DNA of 64,000 nt from positions 7,998,001 to 8,062,000 of the forward strand of contig NZ_CP015163.1 of assembly GCF_003312875.1 (NCBI RefSeq), written 5' to 3'. Each line of letters begins with the position of its first letter. Position 1 is the stretch's first letter. Source of the DNA: Amycolatopsis albispora (GTDB lineage Bacteria > Actinomycetota > Actinomycetes > Mycobacteriales > Pseudonocardiaceae). The translations under genes and the position numbers were made by a program. The notes beneath the pieces are model-generated. The model did no database searches, was not told where the DNA came from, and saw only the letters and a list, made by a program, of their open reading frames with translations. This document shows, one piece after another, positions 35,745 through 43,279 of the stretch.

Positions 35745-37052
35745 CTACCGCCTGAGCCGCGGCAGCTCCGGCGAATCGGTGTCCAGCGGCACGGTGCCCG
35801 AGCGGACCAGGCCCAGCTGCACGGTCTGCCGCTTCCCCATCGCCTCCAGCGCCCAGTCGACCGCGGTGCGCACGCGGTTGCCCGGCATCGCCATCAGGTG
35901 GTACCCGCGGGTGACCACCTTGGCCGGGAAGCCGGAAAGCGGGATGTGCAACGGATTCGCCGCCGCCTGCCACTCGCCGAGGTCGACCACGAAGCCGAGG
36001 TCGCGGTGGCGGTACTTCTTCAGCGGCTGGCCCTTCAGCGCCGCCGCCACGTTGCGCCCGGCGAGCTTGCCCTGCCGCTGCGCGTGCTGCGCGGTCATCG
36101 TGGTGATCTCGCCGGGGCGGGTGAGGTCCGGCACGGCCGCCGCGTCACCGCAGGCGAACACGTCCGGATGGCCGGGCACGTTCAGGCAGGCGTCGGTGAC
36201 CAGCCTGCCCTTCTCGGTGTCCAGCCCCAGTCCGGAAACCAGCGGGTCCGGCCGGACGCCGACGCACCACACCAGCGTGCGCGACGGCACGAATTCGCCG
36301 TTGGTGAGCTTGACCCCGTCGCGCTGGGCCTCTTCGATCGAGGTCTCCATGAGCACCTCGACCCCGCGCTCGCGCAGCACCCGGTCGGCCGCGCGAGAGA
36401 GCCGTTTGTCCAGCTCAGGCAGCACCTTCGGGGCCAGGTCGAGCAGCAGCCACCGGATCGGCTGGTCCGCCAGCTCCGGGTGCCGCGAGGCGAGCGCCTT
36501 GGTGAACGCGGGCCCCTGCGCGGCCACCTCGGTGCCGGTGTACCCGGCGCCGACCACCACGAAGGTGCAGCGCTGCGCGCGTTCCACCGGGTCGTCGCTG
36601 GCCGCCGCCAGCTCGATCTGCCGGGTGACGTGGTCACGCAGGTACAGCGCCTCCGGCACGCCGCGGAAACCGTGCGCGTGCTCGGTGACGCCGGGGATCG
36701 GCAGCAGCTTGTTCACGCTGCCCGCGGCCAGGATCAGCTTGTCGAAGCCGAGCTTGTGCTCTTCGTCCTCGGGATCGAGGTAGGTCAGTTCGTGTGCTTC
36801 GAGGTTCGCGTCCGTCACCTCGCCCAGCACCAGCCGGACACCACGCAGCGTGCCCGGCAGCGACACCGACACACGCCGCGGGTCGATCACACCGGCCGCG
36901 ACCTCGGGCAGCAGCGGCAGGTACAGGAAGTAGTCGGTGGGGTTGACCAGGACGATCTCGTGCTCCGCCGGGGTCAGCTCCTTGGCCAGTGCCTTCGCGG
37001 CGTGGTACCCGGCGAACCCGCCGCCGACGACGACCACCCGTTTCCGTGCCAT
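35745..37052 (-). CDS. ndh: type II NADH:quinone oxidoreductase
   Basis: 435 residues. Passes electrons from NADH to menaquinone without pumping protons; peripheral membrane flavoprotein. FAD-binding VVVGGGFAGYHAAKAL at 6-21, NAD-binding VVVGAGYTGTEVAAQ near 165, and the second FAD signature DVFACGDAAAVPD. C-terminal amphipathic region ends PELPRLRR. ATG at 37052. A 63-bp gap separates it from cobF upstream, enough for its own promoter. Confidence 0.9.
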   Translation of the reverse strand: MARKRVVVVGGGFAGYHAAKALAKELTPAEHEIVLVNPTDYFLYLPLLPEVAAGVIDPRRVSVSLPGTLRGVRLVLGEVTDANLEAHELTYLDPEDEEHKLGFDKLILAAGSVNKLLPIPGVTEHAHGFRGVPEALYLRDHVTRQIELAAASDDPVERAQRCTFVVVGAGYTGTEVAAQGPAFTKALASRHPELADQPIRWLLLDLAPKVLPELDKRLSRAADRVLRERGVEVLMETSIEEAQRDGVKLTNGEFVPSRTLVWCVGVRPDPLVSGLGLDTEKGRLVTDACLNVPGHPDVFACGDAAAVPDLTRPGEITTMTAQHAQRQGKLAGRNVAAALKGQPLKKYRHRDLGFVVDLGEWQAAANPLHIPLSGFPAKVVTRGYHLMAMPGNRVRTAVDWALEAMGKRQTVQLGLVRSGTVPLDTDSPELPRLRR

Positions 37053-37115
37053 TCCGCCTGCCTCCTGGAGATTGGGTCCGTCCGATTCGCGTACCCGGCA
37101 GGAGTGCTGCGGAAA

Positions 37116-37853
37116 CTAGGGACGCGACCGCAGCAGGTAGGTGTCCATGATCCAGCCCTTTTCGGCCCTCGCCTCGGCCCGGCGGCGCTCGATCTCCGGG
37201 CCGATCTCGGCCAGCGGGCCGGAAAGCAGGATCTCGTCGGGGGTGCCGAGGTAGGCGCCCCAGAAGATCTCCAGGTCCTCGCCGTAGTACCGCTGGAAGG
37301 TGCAGTTCGCGTCGAGCAGGACGACCGCGTCGCCCGGCCGGTCCTCGGCGAGCCGGCGTCCGGTGGTGAACTGCACGGGCTCGCCGATCCGGTTCAGCGG
37401 GATCCGGTGCCGCGCGGCGAGCGTGGACACACTGCTGACGCCGGGGATCACCGAGTAGTCGAGGTCCAGCTCCCGCGAAACGGCTTCGACCAGGGTGATC
37501 GTGCTGTCGTAGAGCGCCGGGTCGCCCCACACCAGGAAGGCGCCGTGGCCGTCGTCGGGGAGTTCGTCGCGGATCAGCCGGGCGTACAGCGTCACCCGCA
37601 GCCGGTGCCATTCGGCGACGGCGGCGCGGTAGTCCTCCGGCTGCCGGTCGCGTGGCGGGTCCTGGGCGTGCACCACCCGGTGGTCGCGGCCGTACTTCGC
37701 CAGGATGCCCTCACGCAAGGCCACCAGGTCCCGTTTGGCCTCGCCCTTGTCCAGCACGAAGAACACCCGCGCGCGCTCGATCTCGCGGATCGCCTGCACG
37801 GTCAGCTGATCGGGGTCGCCGGCCCCGATCCCGATCACCGATATCTTCCTCAC
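37116..37853 (-). CDS. cobF: precorrin-6A synthase (deacetylating)
   Basis: 245 residues, full length. SAM-dependent tetrapyrrole methylase of the aerobic cobalamin pathway: methylates C-1 of precorrin-5 with release of acetate. N-terminal SAM-binding IGIGAGDPDQLTVQAI, central LVWGDPALYDST and VIPGVSSVSTLAARH are typical. No other cobalamin gene is in the window. ATG at 37853, 31 bp from the divergent recD2 gene. Confidence 0.9.
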   Translation of the reverse strand: MRKISVIGIGAGDPDQLTVQAIREIERARVFFVLDKGEAKRDLVALREGILAKYGRDHRVVHAQDPPRDRQPEDYRAAVAEWHRLRVTLYARLIRDELPDDGHGAFLVWGDPALYDSTITLVEAVSRELDLDYSVIPGVSSVSTLAARHRIPLNRIGEPVQFTTGRRLAEDRPGDAVVLLDANCTFQRYYGEDLEIFWGAYLGTPDEILLSGPLAEIGPEIERRRAEARAEKGWIMDTYLLRSRP

Positions 37854-37884
37854 CGCCGGAAGTCTGCCTTAGTAGGGTCCGGGC

Positions 37885-40089
37885 ATGACCGAGCCGTTCC
37901 GCCACGCCACGCTCGAGGCGACGCTGGAGCGGATCACCTTCGCCAACGAGGAGACCGGCTACACCGTGGCGAAGGTGGACACCGGGCGCGGCGGCGACCT
38001 GGTCACCGTGGTCGGCGCGCTGCTCGGCGCGCAGCCCGGTGAGGCGCTGCGGATGCGCGGGCGCTGGGGCTCGCACCCGCAGTACGGGCGCCAGTTCCAC
38101 GTCGAGGACTACCGGACCGTGCTGCCCGCGACCGTCCAGGGCATCCGCCGCTACCTCGGGTCCGGGCTGATCAAGGGCATCGGGCCGAAGCTGGCGGACA
38201 AGATCGTCGAGCACTTCGGGGTGGACTCGCTCGAGGTGATCGAGCACAGCCCGGAGCGCCTGATCGAGGTGCCGAAGCTCGGGCCGAAGCGCACCAAGCT
38301 GATCGCCGACGCCTGGGAGGAGCAGAAGGCGATCAAGGAGGTGATGGTCTTCCTGCAGGGCGTCGGCGTGTCCACCTCGCTGGCCGTGCGGATCTACAAG
38401 CAGTACCACGACCGCGCGATCGACGTGGTGCGCACCGAGCCGTACCGGCTGGCCACCGACGTGTGGGGGATCGGCTTCAAGACCGCCGACACCATCGCGA
38501 AGGCGGTCGGCATCCCGCACGACAGTCCACAGCGGATCAAGGCGGGCCTGCAGTTCACCCTGTCCGAGGCCACCGGCAGCGGGCACTGCTTCCTGCCGGA
38601 CACCGAGCTGATCGCCGAGGCGATCAAGATCCTCCAGGTGGACACCGGGCTGGTCATCGACTGCCTGGCGGAGCTGGTCGAGGAAGAGGGCGTGGTCCGC
38701 GAGGAACTGCCCGATGGGGACGACCGGGTTTCCGCGATCTACCTGGTGCCGTTCCACCGGGCCGAGCTGTCGCTGGCCGGGCAGCTGATGCGCCTGCTGC
38801 GCACCAGCGCCGACCGGCTGCCCGCGTTCGCCGGGGTGGACTGGGGCAAGGCGCTGGCCTGGCTGCACCGGCAGACCCAGGCCGAACTCGCGCCGGCGCA
38901 GGAGGAGGCGGTCAAGCTCGCGCTGACCGAGAAGGTCGCCGTGCTGACCGGCGGGCCGGGCTGCGGCAAGAGCTTCACCGTGCGCTCGATCGTCACGCTC
39001 GCCGCGGCCAAGCGCGCGAAGGTGCTGCTGGCCGCGCCCACCGGCCGTGCCGCGAAGCGCCTCACCGAGCTGACCGGGCACGAGGCCGCGACCGTGCACC
39101 GGCTGCTCGAACTCAAGCCGGGCGGGGACGCCGCCTACGACAAGGATCGGCCGCTCGACGCGGACCTGGTGGTGGTCGACGAGGCGTCCATGCTCGACGT
39201 GCTGCTGGCGAACAAGCTGCTCAAGGCCATTCCGCCGGGTGCGCACGTGCTGCTCGTCGGGGACGTCGACCAGCTGCCGTCGGTCGGGGCCGGTGAGGTG
39301 CTGCGCGACCTGCTGGCGCCCGGCACGCCCGTGCCGCACGTCCGGCTGACGCAGATCTTCCGGCAGGCGGGTGAATCGGGTGTGGTCACCAACGCGCACC
39401 GGATCAACGGCGGTGATTTCCCGATCACCAAGGGCCTGGCCGACTTCTTCCACTTCGACGTGGACGACCCGGAGGAGGCGGCGAAGCTGACCGTGGACGT
39501 GGTGGCCCGCCGCATTCCGAAGAAGTTCGGCCTGAACCCGCGGCGCGACGTCCAGGTGCTGGCGCCGATGCACCGCGGCCCGGCGGGCGCGGGTGCGCTG
39601 AACTCGCTGCTGCAGGAGGCGGTCACCCCGCCGAAGGAGGGCGTGCCGGAGCGGCGGTTCGGTGGCCGGATCTTCCGCGTCGGCGACAAGGTCACGCAGA
39701 CCAGGAACAACTACGACAAGGGCGCGAACGGGGTTTTCAACGGCACGCAGGGCGTGGTGGTCGCGATGGACCTCGACGAGCAGACGCTGCTGGTGCGCAC
39801 CGACGAGGACGAGGACGTCGAGTACGAGTTCGCCGAACTGGACGAGCTGATCCACGCCTACGCGGTGAGCATCCACCGCTCGCAGGGCAGCGAGTACCCG
39901 TGCGTGGTCATCCCGGTGACCACCAGCGCGTGGATGATGTTGCAGCGCAACCTGCTCTACACGGCGGTCACCCGGGCGAAGAAGCTGGTGGTGCTGGTCG
40001 GCTCGAAGAAGGCGATCGCGCAGGCGGTGCGCACGGTCGGCGCCGGGCGCCGCCACACCGCGCTGGCCCACCGCCTCCGCACGGCCTGA
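37885..40089 (+). CDS. recD2: RecD2-type (RecD/TraA) 5'-3' DNA helicase
   Basis: 734 residues. N-terminal OB-like domain (LERITFANEETGYTVAKV), helix-hairpin-helix region (about 90-215), then helicase superfamily 1B motifs: Walker A GGPGCGKS near 355, Walker B VVVDEASMLD, motif III GDVDQLPSVG, and motif VI with HAYAVSIHRSQGSEYP and LYTAVTRAKK. Lacks RecBCD-specific partners, as in RecD2 proteins of organisms without RecBC. DNA repair or replication-fork role. ATG at 37885. Confidence 0.93.
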   Translation: MTEPFRHATLEATLERITFANEETGYTVAKVDTGRGGDLVTVVGALLGAQPGEALRMRGRWGSHPQYGRQFHVEDYRTVLPATVQGIRRYLGSGLIKGIGPKLADKIVEHFGVDSLEVIEHSPERLIEVPKLGPKRTKLIADAWEEQKAIKEVMVFLQGVGVSTSLAVRIYKQYHDRAIDVVRTEPYRLATDVWGIGFKTADTIAKAVGIPHDSPQRIKAGLQFTLSEATGSGHCFLPDTELIAEAIKILQVDTGLVIDCLAELVEEEGVVREELPDGDDRVSAIYLVPFHRAELSLAGQLMRLLRTSADRLPAFAGVDWGKALAWLHRQTQAELAPAQEEAVKLALTEKVAVLTGGPGCGKSFTVRSIVTLAAAKRAKVLLAAPTGRAAKRLTELTGHEAATVHRLLELKPGGDAAYDKDRPLDADLVVVDEASMLDVLLANKLLKAIPPGAHVLLVGDVDQLPSVGAGEVLRDLLAPGTPVPHVRLTQIFRQAGESGVVTNAHRINGGDFPITKGLADFFHFDVDDPEEAAKLTVDVVARRIPKKFGLNPRRDVQVLAPMHRGPAGAGALNSLLQEAVTPPKEGVPERRFGGRIFRVGDKVTQTRNNYDKGANGVFNGTQGVVVAMDLDEQTLLVRTDEDEDVEYEFAELDELIHAYAVSIHRSQGSEYPCVVIPVTTSAWMMLQRNLLYTAVTRAKKLVVLVGSKKAIAQAVRTVGAGRRHTALAHRLRTA

Positions 40090-40136
40090 GCGCGGAAGCC
40101 GGGTCGCCCCGCGCGGGAGCCTCGCTCCGGGGTGCT

Positions 40137-40271
40137 GGACACGAATGTGGCTTTCGAATAGACACCGCGCGCAGCCCCGTTGAGGGCGGCGGTGGGCGAC
40201 GGGCGGGCGGATGTCGCCCCGAAAGCCACATTCGTGTTCGCCCCGGCGACACATAAGCCACATTCGTGTCC
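40137..40271. repeat. composite GAATGTGG-family element with three arms
   Basis: One left arm (GGACACGAATGTGGCTTTCG, 40137-40156) and two right arms (CGAAAGCCACATTCGTGT at 40220-40237 and AAGCCACATTCGTGTCC at 40255-40271) lie between convergent recD2 and the AfsR-like gene. The left arm could pair with either right arm, over a loop of 63 or about 100 bases. It may work as a bidirectional terminator here. Confidence 0.8.
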
Positions 40272-40314
40272 GGGGGCGGCGGCACGGAGGCCACTGGTTC
40301 CTGAGCGCGCGCCA

Positions 40315-42780
40315 CTACGAGCAGGACGAAGCCTCTTCGGTGGCGGGTGCCGCCCAGGCGCCGGCCTTGGCCTGTTTTTCGGCGAGCACCCGCCGCGGCA
40401 GTTGCGAGCGGGCCACCTCACGCAGCAGCGGGCTCCGGAACGAGTACTCGACCTGGACGGCGGCGGCCAGCCGACGGTGCACCCGCAGCAAATCCCGTCG
40501 TGCCAGGGCTTCCAGCGGCTCCACCACGTCACCCACGTCGGCATCGGCCAGCACGGCGACCGCCTCTGGGGCGAACGGATCGTCGAGCACCGCCGCGTCC
40601 CGCAGCACCGCCTTCTCGGGCGGCGGCAGCGCGTCGAGCTGCGCGGCCAGCATCGCGTGCACGGCCGGCGGCACGGCCGGGGCCGCGCACACCGCCCAGC
40701 GCGTCGCCGCGGCCGGCCAAGCGGGTGCCGGCGCGGCCCGCCGCAGCACCCTGGCGTACTCGGTGGCGAACCGCGGATTGCCGCCGAGCCGGGGCGCCAG
40801 CCGCTCGTACTGCCTGCCCGGCTGCCCGGTCAGCGCGCCGAGCAGCCGCGCGGTGGCCCCGTCGGACAGCGGCTCCAGCGTCATCGTGGTGGTGTCGCGG
40901 TGGGCGGGCGCCCGCTGCCCCGCGGTGACCACCAGCAGCGGCAGCCGCTGCGCGAGGTCCTCGACGAACCGGTGCACCGGCTCGCCCGCGAGGTGCAGGT
41001 CGTCCAGCAGGACCACCAGCGGCGCGGTGGTGGCGGCGGCTTCGAGCAGCGCGCGGCAGGCGGGCATCGACTCCGCGAGCGCCGCGTTGCCCGGCTCCCA
41101 CACCAGCGGGCGCAGGTGCGCGGCCACCCACGACGCCTGGTTCCCGGTGCCGAGCAGCAACTGGACCGTCTCGGCGAGCCGCGCGGCCACGGTGCCGAAC
41201 GAGCTGCCCGCTTCGATGCCCGCACACGACCGCACCAGTTCCGCGAGCACCTCCAGCGGTTCCCCGCCGCGGGCCCGGACCACGCGCACCGGCTCCCGCA
41301 GTTCCCGCACCGAACGGCCGAACTCCGCCAGCAGCCTGCTCTTGCCGATCCCCGGCTCGCCGAGGAGCGCGACCAGGTGCGCGCGCCGCCACCGGCGTAC
41401 CTCGTCGAGCAGCCCGTGCAGCCTGCCGAGTTCGCGGTCGCGGCCGATCAGCTGGCCCGTGCCCGGCTCGCCCGACGCCGTCACCGGCCCGTCCACGCGG
41501 GCGGCCGCACCGGTGGTGGTGAACTCGAAGGCGTGCCCGGTGGCTTCCCTGGTGGCCGCGCAGACCCGCACCTCACCGGCGGCCGTGTGCGCGAGCAGGC
41601 GCAGCCCGGTTTCCAGCAGGCCGCCGGAAACCTCGGGCGCGCGCTGCCCGGACAGCGACACCAGCGCGTCGCCGGTGGTGACCGTGGCGTGCGCCCGCTG
41701 GAGCCGGTCGCGCAGCGCGAGCGCGGTCCGGACCGCGTTGACCGCGTCCTGCTCACCGGTGCGCGGCACGCCGAACAGCACCAGCCAGGTCGAGCCGATC
41801 GAAGCGCGGACGCTGCCGCCGAACCGCCGCGCTTCGGCGTGCACAGCTTCGCTCTGCTCGTCGTGCAACTCACCGAGGTCCTCGGGATCCTCGGTGGCGG
41901 GGTCCGGTTCGGCCCGCACGAGCACCGCGCTGATCCGCTTCCGTTCCAGCGTCACGCTCGGGCGCCCGGCGAACTCCAGCCGCGCGACGTTGCTCGGTGC
42001 GGGTGCGGTTCCGGCCGATGTGGACAGTGCCAGCGACGGATCGTGGTTGAGAATGGCGCGTTCCAGTGCCTGGAGGTCACGGCTGGGGTCGAGGCCGAGG
42101 CTGTCCACCAGCGCGGTGCGCGTGCGCCGGTACGCGGTCAGCGCGTCGGCCTGCCTGCCGCACCGGTAGAGCGCGAGCATCAGCTGCCCGGCGAGCCGTT
42201 CCCGCAGCGGCTCGGCCTCGGCGACGGCTTCGAGTTCCCCGATCACCTCGTGGTGCCGTCCACCGGCCAGCTCCGCCTCCATGCAGTCCTCGATCGCGGC
42301 GAGCTTGGCGTTCTGCACGGTGAGCAGTTCGGGCCAGCGGACCCCGGATTCGACCAGGTCGGCCAGCGCCGGGCCGCGCCACAGCGCCAGCGCCTCGCGC
42401 AGGGTGGCGGCGGCGGTGTCGAACGACCGCGCGGTCAGCTCGGCGCGGCCGCGCTCGACCAGCTCGTGGAAGCGGAACAGGTCGACCTGACGGGGGTCGA
42501 GCCGCAGCAGGTAGCCGGGTGCCCTGGTGAGCAGGTCGGGTGCGCCGGGACCCGCCGCGGCGAACACCCCGCGCAGGTCCGCGATCGCGTTGTGCAGGAT
42601 CTTGCGCGCGGTCTGCGGGGCGTCGCCAGCCCACACCGCGTGGAGCAGCCTGCTGGTCGCCACCACGTTGTTCGCGTGCAGCAGCAGAAAACCGAGCGTC
42701 GCGCGCCGATTGTGCCCGCTGATGCCGATCGGATCGTGCCCGGAGAATATCTCCAGTGGGCCAAGCAGCATGAATCGCAT
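40315..42780 (-). CDS. AfsR-like regulator: SARP domains, degenerate cyclase domain, AAA ATPase
   Basis: 821 residues. Winged helix and BTAD domain at about 1-240. Residues about 280-440 look like a class III nucleotidyl-cyclase domain (GSVRASIGSTWLVLFGVP, then DAVNAVRTALALRDRL) but lack the metal-binding Asp pair (LVRAEPD in place of FxDxxGFT), so no cyclase activity is expected. Then an AAA/STAND ATPase with LIGRDREL, Walker A GEPGIGKS and Walker B LVVLLDDLHLAG, and a short C-terminal helical part. ATG 42780 is chosen because RFMLLGPLEIFSG is the usual SARP N terminus and GAGGGCG precedes it. Divergent from the LAL regulator; probably a pathway regulator of the adjacent tetronate-type operon. 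Confidence 0.85.
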   Translation of the reverse strand: MRFMLLGPLEIFSGHDPIGISGHNRRATLGFLLLHANNVVATSRLLHAVWAGDAPQTARKILHNAIADLRGVFAAAGPGAPDLLTRAPGYLLRLDPRQVDLFRFHELVERGRAELTARSFDTAAATLREALALWRGPALADLVESGVRWPELLTVQNAKLAAIEDCMEAELAGGRHHEVIGELEAVAEAEPLRERLAGQLMLALYRCGRQADALTAYRRTRTALVDSLGLDPSRDLQALERAILNHDPSLALSTSAGTAPAPSNVARLEFAGRPSVTLERKRISAVLVRAEPDPATEDPEDLGELHDEQSEAVHAEARRFGGSVRASIGSTWLVLFGVPRTGEQDAVNAVRTALALRDRLQRAHATVTTGDALVSLSGQRAPEVSGGLLETGLRLLAHTAAGEVRVCAATREATGHAFEFTTTGAAARVDGPVTASGEPGTGQLIGRDRELGRLHGLLDEVRRWRRAHLVALLGEPGIGKSRLLAEFGRSVRELREPVRVVRARGGEPLEVLAELVRSCAGIEAGSSFGTVAARLAETVQLLLGTGNQASWVAAHLRPLVWEPGNAALAESMPACRALLEAAATTAPLVVLLDDLHLAGEPVHRFVEDLAQRLPLLVVTAGQRAPAHRDTTTMTLEPLSDGATARLLGALTGQPGRQYERLAPRLGGNPRFATEYARVLRRAAPAPAWPAAATRWAVCAAPAVPPAVHAMLAAQLDALPPPEKAVLRDAAVLDDPFAPEAVAVLADADVGDVVEPLEALARRDLLRVHRRLAAAVQVEYSFRSPLLREVARSQLPRRVLAEKQAKAGAWAAPATEEASSCS

Positions 42781-42840
42781 GACCGTTCGCCCTCGGTCGA
42801 TAATTTTCGTATTCCGGCCTGCCAGCAGCGCCCGATCGGG

Positions 42841-42858
42841 GCGGACTTTCTCAGAAAG
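42841..42858. promoter_or_regulatory. GCGGACTTTC palindrome, copy next to the AfsR-like gene
   Basis: GCGGACTTTC followed by TCA and GAAAG makes the dyad CTTTC-TCA-GAAAG, about 61 bp upstream of the AfsR-like ATG. The same 10-mer plus GAAAG recurs at 43174-43193 near the LAL gene. Confidence 0.45.
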
Positions 42859-42940
42859 CTTACCGAACGGCCAAGTTGATGTGAAGGGGCTGAGCGGGCG
42901 ATTAATCCGCTTGGTCAATTATTTACTTAGAAAAACCTGA

Positions 42941-42954
42941 TAACCAACCGGTTA
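42941..42954. promoter_or_regulatory. TAACC-AACC-GGTTA dyad
   Basis: Perfect 5-bp arms with a 4-bp centre, in the most AT-rich part of the spacer. Ligand unknown; could serve either divergent gene. Confidence 0.3.
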
Positions 42955-43173
42955 CGGTCCGCGGGTTGGGATAGCGCCGCTCGCTGGCCGTGTCGCGCGC
43001 TAATGGGCGGCGGTCCCGGTGCTGATCGGCGGCGGTTCCGGTACGGAAAATAATCGAACGTGCACCGAGAATGACTCCGCTGTTCGGCTTAGTCCGGCCT
43101 AGTGCAGATTCATCAGGCAAGCGTCCTGTGCTGGGTCGATGTGCGCCGAATTTCCGGCCAATGGGTCGGTTTC

Positions 43174-43193
43174 GCGGACTTTCCTACGAAAGT
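43174..43193. promoter_or_regulatory. GCGGACTTTC palindrome, copy next to the LAL gene
   Basis: GCGGACTTTC-CTAC-GAAAGT, with perfect ACTTTC/GAAAGT arms (43178-43193), lies about 87 bp upstream of the LAL ATG. It shares its first ten bases with the copy at 42841. Confidence 0.45.
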
Positions 43194-43223
43194 TGCTAGT
43201 TTGTTCAACGGTGCAACGACGCG

Positions 43224-43236
43224 CTGCTGTCAGCAG
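43224..43236. promoter_or_regulatory. CTGCTG-T-CAGCAG dyad before the LAL gene
   Basis: Perfect 13-bp palindrome 44 bp upstream of the LAL ATG, in the expected transcript leader or promoter. It could be an operator or a small leader hairpin. Confidence 0.35.
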
Positions 43237-43279
43237 GACAAAAGCAGCACCGTTGTGCGGTGCCGAGCGATCCGGGGGG

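Larger units (their letters stand above)
42781..43279. other. 499-bp AT-richer divergent promoter region with four palindromes
   Basis: Clearly lower GC than its surroundings (for example 42900-42945). It separates the AfsR-like gene from the LAL gene and contains four dyads, annotated separately at 42841-42858, 42941-42954, 43174-43193 and 43224-43236. No open frame here looks like a gene. Confidence 0.6.

Noticed and set aside
37711..40263. 850-residue minus-strand frame over recD2
   Set aside because: Antisense shadow of the helicase gene; His/Arg/Leu-rich with no motif.
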